From the NCBI RefSeq assembly GCF_000418325.1, contig NC_021658.1, forward strand, positions 7,392,001-7,456,000: a stretch of 64,000 nucleotides of DNA, written 5' to 3'. Positions 36,868-45,507 of this stretch are shown here, one piece after another. The stretch is from Sorangium cellulosum So0157-2 (GTDB taxonomy: Bacteria; Myxococcota_A; Polyangia; Polyangiales; Polyangiaceae). How positions within the stretch are numbered: position 1 is the first letter of the stretch; each line of letters begins with the position of its first letter. The notes beneath the pieces are model-generated. The model did not search any database. It was not told where the DNA came from and was given only the letters and a program-made list of their open reading frames with translations. A program made the position numbers and the translations under genes.

Positions 36868-37451
36868 GTTCGAGAACTCCTCAGGACATGCGGCGCCGTT
36901 CGCCGCGGCTTCCGAGAAACGATCGCGCTTGCGTCGCGCGATGAGCGTGATGTGGAAGAGCGGGCCCTCGTCGCGGGCGAGCTCGGAGAGCCCTGCGCGA
37001 CCCTGACCCGCTGCAGCGTACCGCTGGTCCGGTGACTTCGCGAGCGCCATCGGGGCGATCCCAGGCGCGGCGCCGCGGCGCGCGCGCCGCGATCTCGCGC
37101 GGATCTCGCGCGTCGCGGCCGGCGCGACGCCCCATGACGTCCGCGGCGCTCGCGACCTCGGACCAGCGCTCGCCTGCCGTCATCGTCCGGAAACAGACGC
37201 CCTGCGCGGCGTGGATCGCGCGGCTCGATCGCGCGCGGCGCTCGATTGCGCGCCTCGACGCGATCGGGCGCCCGCGCTCCCGACGCGCTGTGCGCGCGAC
37301 CTCCGCCAGCGAGCCCACGCCGATCCGCGCCACAAGGTCGCAAGCTGCGAAGAACGGCAAACGGTGCACCGACCCCCTGTTTCTAATCCCTCGGACCGCC
37401 GACGCACAAGCGCCTACTGCATCCCAGGCGAGGATCCGGGCGCCTCCACGC
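36868..37451. other. Intergenic stretch with kinase-end-like fragment
   Basis: No complete gene is seen. On the minus strand, in frame with and directly upstream of the PEGA start, 36868-37050 reads MALAKSPDQRYAAAGQ and then a non-descript tail. This resembles the end of the Hanks-kinase C-lobe (xALAKDPxxRYxSA). No DFG or HRD motif was found upstream. It is either a kinase remnant or chance. The remainder, 37051-37451, shows no recognised feature. Confidence 0.4.
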
Positions 37452-40244
37452 TCAGTGGTCGCCGTCCGCGGTTTCCTCTTTCTTCGGCTTTTTAAAGTAT
37501 CGAACGCGCTTCTGCTGGAGCGGATACCAGACGCTGTGCGGAACGATGGGTGTGGACTCGAACATCCGGCCCGCGCCGGGCGCCTCGGCGCGGGTGAACC
37601 CGACGGCGCGCGGGCCCGACGGCGGGTGGACGGCGGCGCCGGCGAGATCCGTATCGCCGCCGAGGGCCACCGAGAGCGGCCGGGGAAGATAGATCCGCGA
37701 GGAGCACCCGAGCCCCGCCAGGAAGTCCTGGAGCAGCTTCGCATCGCGCGGGTCCACGGGCGTCGGGGGCGGCGCCGAGGCGTCCGGCGACAGCGCGGCG
37801 TCCGGCGCGCTGGACGGGCCGGCCGCGGCCCGCTCGACGTAGATCAGCATCCCGTCCTCGTCGTTGACCCCCAGCGCGGCCACGGCCCCCGCGCCGCTGT
37901 CGGCCCCCGTCGCGATCCGGACCGCGCCGCGCACCGGCGGGGTCGGCGAGGCAGAGAACGCCCCGGCCGAGTGCCAGATGCTCGACGCCCCGCCCTGGCC
38001 CGCGCCGGGCGCCGCGCCGCCATCGCCGAGCACCGCCACGATCGGGCCCGCCCCGGCCGGCGGGGGCGCCCCGGGCTCGCCCAGCGGGGCGGCCGCGACC
38101 GTCCGCGGGTCGACCTTGAGCACCCGCAGGCGCACGCCGGGCCGCGCGGGATCGGGGCGGATCTCCGTGATCGCGAGCGCGTACGGGAAGCCGTACTGCG
38201 GGAGCCCCTGCGTGCGCCACACGCCCTCCCCCGCCTCGGCCGGCGCGGCGCGCGGCGCGAGCGGCGGCCCCGGCAAGAGGTGCCGCAGCGTCATGTAGAA
38301 GAAATCGCGCGCCTCCCGCCGGATGTAACGGGGGAAGTTCATCAGGCCCATGCCGCGGATGAGCCGGCGGCCACGGAACCGGTAGCCCGAGAGCCCCGAG
38401 ACCTCGCCCTCCGCCTCCCATTCGCCCTGGAGCGGGCGCCCCAGCGCGGGCAGCTCGCCGCTCGGCGCCACGTGGTAGAACTCGAGCCCGCTGTGGCCCG
38501 CGTTCATGTCGAGCGCGATCCCATAGGAGCAGCGGGCCTGGATCATCGCCCGCGACAGCGCCTCCGGGCTCACGTCGGCGCCGTAGAAGTACGCGACGAA
38601 GCGCTCCCGGGTCAGGCAGATGCCGGTCCTGACCGTGTGCGTCTTGTCGGCCCAGCCCGGCGGCGTGCCCCCCCACCACGTGCGCCCGAACGGATTCCAC
38701 TTCTCGTCCTGGACCATGACCGTCATGTTCTGGCGGTACGAGAGCATCCACTCGGGGACGGTCTCGTCCTCCGACCAGGTCCCGAACAGCGTGCTGCCGT
38801 CGCGCCGGACGGCCACGGTCGCGGCGTACGGCTTCGGCGGCAGGTACATCACCCCGTCGGCCATCATGCCGAACTCGCCGTGCATCGCCTGGAAGCCCGC
38901 GTTCGACGCGGCGACCACGCGCTTCATGACCTCGGGCGTGCGCGGGATGAGCCCCGGCCCCGCCTCGCCCGTCGCGCCCTTGGGCTCCACCGTGCCCGCC
39001 ATCATGTGGAGCTCCACCTGCCGCGGATCCCAGAGCGCGATGTAGACGCGCGTCGCCTTGCGCGAGCGATCCGCCCGGATGAACGTGGTCATGAACGCCG
39101 GCGGGAGCCCGTCGAGCTTGCGGACGAAGGCGTCGCCGCCCTGCGGTTTCCACTGCCCCTCCCCGGGCAGCGCCGGCGTCACCCAGGGCTCGAGCGGCGC
39201 GGGCGGCCAGCCGATCTCGGGATCGATCGGGATCTGGCGGACGGGCGGATCCAGCGCGCTCTGGCCGAGATCCGAGGCGATGTCCTCGGCGCCCGTGTCG
39301 CCGGTCACCGCCTCCTTGTTGCGGAGGACGAAGTCGAGCGCCGTGAACGCCACGGCCTTGACCGTCTGCATCGCGGCGTCGCCGATCACCAGGCGCACCC
39401 GGTCGACCGCCCAGGTGACGAGGTTCCCGGGCCGCGCGATCTCGAACGACTCGGCGCGGATCCACGCGGGCAGCGGCGCGTCCGCGCCGTGCAGCGGAAG
39501 GCGCGCCTCGCGGCCGCCCGCGCGGACGACGACCTCGCCGTCGCCCTCCAGCGCGACCGCGACGTCGACCGCGCTCGCGGCGCGGCGGCCCTCGTCGGGC
39601 GCCGCGGCGCCGGGGCCCTCCGCGGCGCCCGCGGCGGGGTCCTCCGCGGCGGGGTCCTCGCCGCGGGCGGGGTCGATCGCGAACGTCCGCCGGCCGATCC
39701 CGCGCAGACGGCCGGTCGTCTGCCAGCTGGTGATGGCGTGCTGGAGCCGCTCGAGCGGCGACCAGTCGGCGCCGCCCGGGGGCGCCTGTCCGTCGAGGTC
39801 GACCACGTGCACCGTGGGCGACGCCGCCTCGATCAGCGGGCGCGAGACGTACGCGAGCGCCTCGCGGCGGAGCACGGGCTTCGACTCGTCCGCGCCGCTC
39901 GTCTCCGTGAGGTTGTGGATGCCCGAGACGTCGAGCAGGACCCCCTCGGGCGAGAGCCGCGTGTCGACGAGGTAGAGGTCGGTGGGCTCCCCCCGGACGG
40001 CGCCGCGCGCGACGGCGCGCGCCCTGACGCCGAGCGGCCGGAAGCCGCCGCGCGGCGGGTCCACCCACACCACGTCGCCGGACGCGGCGGCGATGCCCCG
40101 CTCCGCGAGCTCCGCGACGAGCGCGGCCGATCGGTCTCGAGCCCCTCCGCCCACGTCGGGCGCCATCGCCGCGGCCGCGGCCGCGCAGAGGACGATGATG
40201 CCGATGCGCTCGCGGCGCAGGGTGGGCGTTTTCGGGGACTGCAT
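37452..40244 (-). CDS. Exported protein with phosphodiester-glycosidase-like domain
   Basis: A 930-residue protein. A signal anchor covers residues 14-30 (IGIIVLCAAAAAAMAP). The first 350 residues are an unrecognised beta-rich region interrupted by an Ala/Glu/Pro linker (EDPAAEDPAAGAAEG). Residues about 385-590 resemble the NAGPA/DUF2233 phosphodiester glycosidase fold, seen in ASNAGFQ, the GLMADGV-like GMMADGVMYLP, and a late SYGIALDMNAGHSG with an Asp on the expected strand. The C-terminal 340 residues include further beta regions and Ala/Pro linkers, ending in Lys/Glu. It would process sugar-phosphate linkages on a cell-surface polymer, which is an inference from the fold. It faces away from gatC with 178 bp between them. 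Confidence 0.78.
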   Translation of the reverse strand: MQSPKTPTLRRERIGIIVLCAAAAAAMAPDVGGGARDRSAALVAELAERGIAAASGDVVWVDPPRGGFRPLGVRARAVARGAVRGEPTDLYLVDTRLSPEGVLLDVSGIHNLTETSGADESKPVLRREALAYVSRPLIEAASPTVHVVDLDGQAPPGGADWSPLERLQHAITSWQTTGRLRGIGRRTFAIDPARGEDPAAEDPAAGAAEGPGAAAPDEGRRAASAVDVAVALEGDGEVVVRAGGREARLPLHGADAPLPAWIRAESFEIARPGNLVTWAVDRVRLVIGDAAMQTVKAVAFTALDFVLRNKEAVTGDTGAEDIASDLGQSALDPPVRQIPIDPEIGWPPAPLEPWVTPALPGEGQWKPQGGDAFVRKLDGLPPAFMTTFIRADRSRKATRVYIALWDPRQVELHMMAGTVEPKGATGEAGPGLIPRTPEVMKRVVAASNAGFQAMHGEFGMMADGVMYLPPKPYAATVAVRRDGSTLFGTWSEDETVPEWMLSYRQNMTVMVQDEKWNPFGRTWWGGTPPGWADKTHTVRTGICLTRERFVAYFYGADVSPEALSRAMIQARCSYGIALDMNAGHSGLEFYHVAPSGELPALGRPLQGEWEAEGEVSGLSGYRFRGRRLIRGMGLMNFPRYIRREARDFFYMTLRHLLPGPPLAPRAAPAEAGEGVWRTQGLPQYGFPYALAITEIRPDPARPGVRLRVLKVDPRTVAAAPLGEPGAPPPAGAGPIVAVLGDGGAAPGAGQGGASSIWHSAGAFSASPTPPVRGAVRIATGADSGAGAVAALGVNDEDGMLIYVERAAAGPSSAPDAALSPDASAPPPTPVDPRDAKLLQDFLAGLGCSSRIYLPRPLSVALGGDTDLAGAAVHPPSGPRAVGFTRAEAPGAGRMFESTPIVPHSVWYPLQQKRVRYFKKPKKEETADGDH

Positions 40245-40422
40245 TCGCCTACAACGCGCGGAGGGCCGGGGCTCCTGCCCGAGCGGCCGAGGGCGCGCGA
40301 GAGCCCGCCGTTATCACCGTTTTTGTACCGCGGCCAGATTCGGGCGGGCGCCCGCGGAGCGGCGCTGCGTGCGTCCGGCTCTAGCGTCCGCCGAACCGGC
40401 GGTGCTACATCGGGCGCTCGCC

Positions 40423-40734
40423 ATGTCGAACGCTGACTCGCCCCCTCTCCGCCGCGATGAGGCGCTGACGATCGCGCGCCTCGCTCACCTCGATCTCTCC
40501 GCTGAGGAAATGGAACGCCTCACCGGTGATCTCGGCAACATCCTCAGCTACGTCCGGCAGCTCGAGGAGCTCGACGTCTCGGCGGTGCCGCCGACGGCGC
40601 ACGTGCAGATCGAGCGGCTGCCGCTCCGCGCCGACGAGGAGGCGCCGAGCCTGCCGCGCGAGGTGGCCCTGCGGGAGGCGCCGCGGGTCGAGGACGACGG
40701 GTTCGCCGTGCCGGCGTTCGTGGACGAGGGGTGA
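40423..40734 (+). CDS. gatC: Asp/Glu-tRNA amidotransferase subunit C
   Basis: A 103-residue GatC. The family pattern is RRDEALTIARLAHLDLSAEE, then LTGDLGNILSYVRQLEELDVS, and the loop LREAPRVEDDGFAVPAF. It helps form the GatCAB enzyme that converts Glu-tRNA(Gln) or Asp-tRNA(Asn) into the amidated form. The stop overlaps the gatA GTG start by four bases (GTGA). The gatB gene is not in the window. The ATG at 40423 was chosen because the family starts close to this point. Confidence 0.93.
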   Translation: MSNADSPPLRRDEALTIARLAHLDLSAEEMERLTGDLGNILSYVRQLEELDVSAVPPTAHVQIERLPLRADEEAPSLPREVALREAPRVEDDGFAVPAFVDEG

Positions 40735-42281
40735 GGCCGATGGAACCAGCGATCCTCGACCGTTCGATCCCGGAGCTCGCGGCGCTCGTGCAGCGCGGCG
40801 AGGTGAGCGCCGAGGAGGTGGCCCGGGCCGCGCTCGCGCGCATCGAGCAGCGCGACGGCGCGCTCGGCGCGTTCCTCACCGTGCAGGGGGAGCAGGCCAT
40901 CGAGGCCGCGCGCGCGCTCGACGCGAGGCGCGCGCGCGGCGAGGCGCTCGGCCCGCTCGCCGGCGTGCCGATCGGGCTCAAGGACGCGCTCTGCACCGAG
41001 GGCGCGCCGACGACCGCCGGCTCGAAGATCCTCACGCGGGCGCCGGCCGGCGGCGCCTCGAAGGCGCCCGACCCGGCGCGCGGGTACCGCCCGCCGTACG
41101 ACGCCACGGTCGTCGCCCGCCTGCGCGGGGCCGGCGCGATCCTGCCGGGCAAGTGCAACATGGACGAGTTCGCGATGGGCTCGTCGAACGAGAACAGCGC
41201 CTTCGGCCCGGTGAAGAACCCGTGGGACCGGACGCGCATCCCCGGCGGGTCGTCCGGCGGCAGCGCGGTCGCGGTGGCGGCGGGGATGACGCCCGGCTCG
41301 CTCGGCTCGGACACGGGCGGCTCGATCCGCCAGCCGGCGGGCCTCACCGGCGTCGTGGGCGTCAAGCCGACGTACGGCCGCGTCTCTCGCTACGGCCTCA
41401 TCGCGTTCGCCTCGAGCCTCGACCAGATCGGGCCGTTCGCGCAGGACGTGAAGGGCGCCGCGCGGCTGCTCGAGGTGATCTCGGGCCGCGATCCGCGCGA
41501 CGCGACGAGCCTCGACGCGCCGGTGGGCGCGTACGAAGCCGCGTGCGGCCGCGACGTCGCGGGCCTGCGCATCGGCGTGCCCGAGGAGTACTTCGCGAAG
41601 GGCATCGACGAGCAGGTCGAGGCGAAGGTGCGCGAGGCGATCGAGGGCCTGCGCGGGCTCGGCTGCGAGGTGAGGCCCGTGCACCTGCCGCACACGCGCT
41701 ACGCCGTGGCGGCCTACTACATCGTCGCGACCGCCGAGGCGTCGTCCAACCTGGCGCGCTTCGACGGCGTGCGCTTCGGGCTGCGCGTCGAGGGCGAGCG
41801 CGGCGGGAAGGCGGACCTCCAGGGCCTCTACGGCGGCACGCGCGGCGAGGGGTTCGGCCGGGAGGTGAAGCGCCGCATCCTGCTCGGCACGTACGTGCTC
41901 TCCGCGGGCTACTACGACGCGTACTACCTGCGCGCGCAGAAGGTCAGGACGCTCATCCGGCGCGATTTCGACGAGGCCTTCCGCGAGGTCGACCTCATCG
42001 CGGCGCCGGTCTCGCCGACGGTCGCGTTCCGGCTCGGCGAGCGCGTCGACGACCCGCTGTCGATGTACCTGGCCGACGTCTACACGCTGCCCGCCAGCAT
42101 GGCGGGGCTGCCCGCGATCAGCGTCCCGTGCGCGACCGCGCCGGCCCCCGACGGCGGGCCTCCGCTGCCCGTCGGCCTGCAGCTCATCGCGCCGGCGCTG
42201 GAGGAGGCGCGGCTCTGCAGGGCCGCCTACGCCTGGGAGCAGATCTCCCCGGTGCGCGGCCTGCGCGCGCCGGTCGCGTGA
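40731..42281 (+). CDS. gatA: Asp/Glu-tRNA amidotransferase subunit A
   Basis: A 516-residue amidase-signature enzyme that releases ammonia from glutamine for GatCAB. The catalytic Ser-cis-Ser-Lys triad is Lys84 (GLKDAL), Ser174 (PGGSSGG) and Ser198 (DTGGS). The spacing between the two Ser is the standard 24. Compared with the usual spacing, about 15 extra residues sit between Lys84 and Ser174 (around TRAPAGGASKAPDPARG). The start is GTG at 40731, overlapping gatC; ATG at 40740 is an alternative. The stop overlaps a GTG of the next gene. Confidence 0.95.
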   Translation: MRPMEPAILDRSIPELAALVQRGEVSAEEVARAALARIEQRDGALGAFLTVQGEQAIEAARALDARRARGEALGPLAGVPIGLKDALCTEGAPTTAGSKILTRAPAGGASKAPDPARGYRPPYDATVVARLRGAGAILPGKCNMDEFAMGSSNENSAFGPVKNPWDRTRIPGGSSGGSAVAVAAGMTPGSLGSDTGGSIRQPAGLTGVVGVKPTYGRVSRYGLIAFASSLDQIGPFAQDVKGAARLLEVISGRDPRDATSLDAPVGAYEAACGRDVAGLRIGVPEEYFAKGIDEQVEAKVREAIEGLRGLGCEVRPVHLPHTRYAVAAYYIVATAEASSNLARFDGVRFGLRVEGERGGKADLQGLYGGTRGEGFGREVKRRILLGTYVLSAGYYDAYYLRAQKVRTLIRRDFDEAFREVDLIAAPVSPTVAFRLGERVDDPLSMYLADVYTLPASMAGLPAISVPCATAPAPDGGPPLPVGLQLIAPALEEARLCRAAYAWEQISPVRGLRAPVA

Positions 42282-42298
42282 CGGAGGGGGGCGCGAGG

Positions 42299-42895
42299 GT
42301 GAGCTCCACGATCGCGGTGGCGGCGGCAGGCCCGGAGCACCTGGCCGGGCTCGAGGCGCTCTTCGAGGCCGCCGGCACGCCCTGCTACTGCCGCTACTAC
42401 CACTTCGAGGGCACCAACAACGAGTGGCTCGCGCGGTGCTCGGACGGCCAGGGCGAGAACCGCCGGGAGTTCGCCGCGGCGCTCGCCGCGCGCACCGACG
42501 AGGCGCGCGGCGTCGTGGCGCTCGCGCAGGGCGCGACGGACGTGATCGGGTGGCTCAAGGTCGCGCCCGCCGCGGCCGTGGCGAAGGCCTACGAGCGCCG
42601 CCTGTACCGGGGGCTGCCGTGCTTCGCGGGCGATCGCGCCGGCGTCTTCCTGATCGGGTGCGCCGTCGTGCACCCGCGCCATCGCCGGCAGGGCGTCGCC
42701 ACCGCGCTCGTCGCCGGCGCGGTGGAGCTCGCGCCCGCCTGGGGCGCGCGCGCCCTCGAGGCCCTGCCCCGCCGCCCGCGCGAGCCGGTGAGCGACGAGG
42801 AGCTGTGGACCGGCCCGGCCTCCGCGTTCACGCGGAACGGATTCGTCGAGGTGCACACGTTCGAGCCGTACCCGGTCCTCCGCCGGACGCTGTGA
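42299..42895 (+). CDS. GNAT-family acetyltransferase
   Basis: A 198-residue N-acetyltransferase. The acetyl-CoA-binding motif A is FLIGCAVVHPRHRRQGVATALVAG (HRRQGVAT is the pyrophosphate loop), with FTRNGFVEV as the closing motif B. The N-terminus carries the Cys-rich CYCRYYHF stretch found in a subgroup of this family; a metal or substrate role is unknown. The acceptor is unknown. The GTG at 42299 has GGAGG 11 bp upstream. The GTG at 42278 overlaps the gatA stop and is equally possible (205 residues). Confidence 0.85.
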   Translation: MSSTIAVAAAGPEHLAGLEALFEAAGTPCYCRYYHFEGTNNEWLARCSDGQGENRREFAAALAARTDEARGVVALAQGATDVIGWLKVAPAAAVAKAYERRLYRGLPCFAGDRAGVFLIGCAVVHPRHRRQGVATALVAGAVELAPAWGARALEALPRRPREPVSDEELWTGPASAFTRNGFVEVHTFEPYPVLRRTL

Positions 42896-42988
42896 CGTCG
42901 CCGCGGCGCGGATCTGGCGGCGAGGCGCGCCTCCGGTCGCGCTGCGCTTGCGCGCGCCGGCCGACCAGGTAGTGTCGCGCCCGCGCGC

Positions 42989-44200
42989 ATGGCTCCCTCG
43001 TCCGAGCACCCCGACGCTCCGGCCAACGACCTTGTCGAGCAGAGCTCCTCCGCCGGCGTGGGCCGCGCCGCGCCCGGCGCCGGCGCGGCGGCGAGCGGCC
43101 CCGGCGCCGGCGCCGGCGCGGCGGCGAGCGGCCCCGGCGCGCCGGCGAGCGGCCCCGGCGCGCCGGCGTCCGCCGAGGCCTCGCCGCTCAGCCGGCAGGC
43201 GTCGTCGCGCCCGAGGGGCCGGGTCGTCGCCCTCACCGGCGCCGCGTCCTTCCTCGGGCGCAACCTCATCGGGATCCTCGAGGAGGACCCGGGCATCGCC
43301 CGCGTGGTGGCCATCGACCTCAAGCCGCCGGACACGGGCGGCTCCAAGCTGCGCTTGCACACGATCGACCTGACGGCGCCGGCCTCGGAGGAGCGCGTCG
43401 CCGAGGTGCTCGCGGCCGAGCAGGTGGACACGCTCGTCCACCTCTGCTTCCTCTCGTCGCCGACCCCGGCGACGGCCTGGGCGCACGAGCTCGAGTCGGT
43501 GGGCACGATGCACCTGCTCCACGGCGCGCGCCAGGCGAGCCTGCGCAAGCTGATCCTCTGGAGCCAGACGATCCTCTACGGCGCGCACCCCACCAACCCC
43601 AACTTCCTCACGGAGAAGCACCCGCTCCGCGCCGATCCGGACGAGCGCTTCTTCGCGGACAAGATGGCCGCCGAGCGGGAGTTCAACGCCTTCGGCGCGA
43701 AGGCCAAGGGCACGACCGTCACCATCCTGCGGACCGCGCCGATCCTCGGGCCGACCGTCCAGAACTACCTCACCCGGTACCTGGCGCGGCGGCTGGTCAT
43801 GACGATGCTCGGCTTCGACCCGCTGTGGCAGTTCATCCACGAGGTCGACGCGATCGCCGCCTTCAAGCTCGCCATCGACGGCGATTTCCCGGGCACGTTC
43901 AACATCGTTGGCGACGGCGTGCTGCCGGTCTCCACGATCGTGCGCCTCGCGGGCCGGACGCCGTTCCCGGTGCTGCACAGCGCGGCCGGCCCGCTCGTCG
44001 CCGCCCTCTGGGCCGCGCACGCGGCGATCGCGCCGCCCAGCTTCCTGCGCTACCTGCGCTACGTGTGCGTGGCGGACGGCGAGAAGGCGGCGCGGGTCAT
44101 GGGGTTCCGGCCGGTGTACACCACGCGCGAGGCGCTCCTCGATTACATCAGCGCGCAGCGGCTGCGGGACGTGCGGCTCCTGCAGGAGACACCCGCGTGA
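42989..44200 (+). CDS. Extended SDR / NAD-dependent epimerase-like protein (copy 2)
   Basis: A 403-residue protein. A 65-residue Ala/Gly/Pro-rich leader of repeated ASGPGAP units precedes the Rossmann domain, whose nucleotide loop is LTGAASFLGRNL. The Ser strand is LILWSQTILYG. The catalytic YxxxK position reads FFADK, so Lys is kept but Tyr is Phe. It shares LGFDPLWQFIHEVDAIAAF and YLRYVCVADGEKAARVMGF with the SDR at 6461-7438. It is followed 20 bp later by an acyltransferase, the same partner type as copy 1. The substrate is unknown; a lipid or isoprenoid is suggested by the partner only. Confidence 0.85.
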   Translation: MAPSSEHPDAPANDLVEQSSSAGVGRAAPGAGAAASGPGAGAGAAASGPGAPASGPGAPASAEASPLSRQASSRPRGRVVALTGAASFLGRNLIGILEEDPGIARVVAIDLKPPDTGGSKLRLHTIDLTAPASEERVAEVLAAEQVDTLVHLCFLSSPTPATAWAHELESVGTMHLLHGARQASLRKLILWSQTILYGAHPTNPNFLTEKHPLRADPDERFFADKMAAEREFNAFGAKAKGTTVTILRTAPILGPTVQNYLTRYLARRLVMTMLGFDPLWQFIHEVDAIAAFKLAIDGDFPGTFNIVGDGVLPVSTIVRLAGRTPFPVLHSAAGPLVAALWAAHAAIAPPSFLRYLRYVCVADGEKAARVMGFRPVYTTREALLDYISAQRLRDVRLLQETPA

Positions 44201-44220
44201 GGCGGCTCGGGGGGTAGGGC

Positions 44221-45507
44221 ATGGGCACGGAGCACGATCGAGAGCGCAAGGGAGCAGTGAACGGGCCGCCGGCGTCGACGCGGAAGCGCCCGGAGCGGCC
44301 GGGGTCGATGCCGGTCGTACCGAGCATCGACGTCGAGGAGGAGGAGACCCGGTACCTGGCGCCGATCGGCCCGACGGAGCCCTCGGACGATCGCGAGACG
44401 CAGTCGTCCGAGGCGCACGCCCCGGTCGTGCCGGTGACCGCCGAAGAGCTGCAGCGCCAGATCCGGGAGCTCGAGTCGCGGCTCAAGGGCGTGCTCGCCG
44501 CGAGCGCCCCGCAGGGCGCGAGCGGCGGGGCCGCGGGCGGGCCCGAGACCGAGCGGAGCCCCCGCGAGGGCGGCGCGCCCGGCGAGCACGTCGGTCACGG
44601 CGGGCACGCCAGTCACCTCGGTTGCGCCAGCGAGCCGCCGCTGTCCGAGCCCGGGACCGCGCGAGACGTCCTGTCGACCGATTTCTACCTGCGGCAGTGG
44701 GGTCGCGCCGGCCTGCGCAGCCGCTCGGAGGAGGTCGACGAGTTCGGCTTCGATCCCAAGTACGAGGCCCGGTACAGGCCGCTCTTCGACTTCCTCTACC
44801 GGCATTACTTCCGGATCGATCTCCAGGGCGTCGAGCACATCCCCCCCGAGGGGCGGTGCCTCGTGGTGTCGAACCACTCGGGCGGTCCCATCCCGTACGA
44901 CGGGCTCATGCTGCGGGCCGCGGTGCGGCGGGAGCACCCCGCGCGCCGGGAGCTCCGCTGGCTGGCCGACGACTTCGTGTACTACCTGCCGTTCGCCGGC
45001 ACGATCATGAACCGGCTCGGCGCCGTGCGGGCTTGCCAGGAGAACGCCGAGCGGCTGCTCGCGGGCGAGCGGCTCGTCGCGGTGTTCCCGGAGGGGGCCA
45101 AGGGCAGCGGCAAGCTCTACAAGGACCGCTACCAGCTCCAGCGGTTCGGTCGCGGCGGGTTCATCCGGCTCTGCCTGCGCACGCGCACGCCGCTCGTCCC
45201 GTGCGCCATCGTGGGGGCCGAGGAGACGAACCCGCTCTTCTACCGGGTCGAGCACGTCACGCGCGCGCTCGGCATCCCGTACCTGCCGATCACCCCCACG
45301 TTCCCCGCGCTCGGGCCGCTGGGCCTCGTGCCCGCGCCCACCAAGTGGAAGATCCGCATGGCCGAGCCGGTGCGGTTCGACGCCTACGGCCCCGAGGCGG
45401 CGGACGACCAGATCCTGGTGCGGCGCCTCGCCGAGCGGGTGCGCGCGACCATCCAGGGGCTCCTCGACGAGACCCTGGCCACCCGGAAGTCGATCTGGTT
45501 CGGATGA
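44221..45507 (+). CDS. Lysophospholipid acyltransferase family protein (copy 2)
   Basis: A 428-residue acyltransferase. The first 150 residues are a low-complexity charged leader with a short coiled coil (EELQRQIRELESRL). The catalytic domain has NHSGGPIPYDGLM (His to Asp separated by seven), FPEGAKGSGK and PLVPCAIVGAEE. It is related to 7526-8452 but the leader is unique to this copy. It probably acts at the inner membrane. The stop overlaps the truB ATG (ATGA). The SDR directly upstream suggests a two-step lipid modification, as an inference. Confidence 0.87.
   Translation: MGTEHDRERKGAVNGPPASTRKRPERPGSMPVVPSIDVEEEETRYLAPIGPTEPSDDRETQSSEAHAPVVPVTAEELQRQIRELESRLKGVLAASAPQGASGGAAGGPETERSPREGGAPGEHVGHGGHASHLGCASEPPLSEPGTARDVLSTDFYLRQWGRAGLRSRSEEVDEFGFDPKYEARYRPLFDFLYRHYFRIDLQGVEHIPPEGRCLVVSNHSGGPIPYDGLMLRAAVRREHPARRELRWLADDFVYYLPFAGTIMNRLGAVRACQENAERLLAGERLVAVFPEGAKGSGKLYKDRYQLQRFGRGGFIRLCLRTRTPLVPCAIVGAEETNPLFYRVEHVTRALGIPYLPITPTFPALGPLGLVPAPTKWKIRMAEPVRFDAYGPEAADDQILVRRLAERVRATIQGLLDETLATRKSIWFG

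Noticed and set aside
37180..37407. 75-codon minus-strand frame with two CxxC-like Cys
   Set aside because: Short, Arg/Ser-rich, no ribosome site, and overlaps other equally open frames in the same gap.
37032..40436. 1134-codon plus-strand frame opposite the NAGPA-like gene
   Set aside because: Low-complexity Arg-rich composition with no motifs; it is opposite a gene with clear signal peptide and fold.
43070..43180. Repeat element in the SDR leader
   Set aside because: It is a coding Ala/Ser/Gly/Pro linker with imperfect ASGPGAP units, not a separate element.
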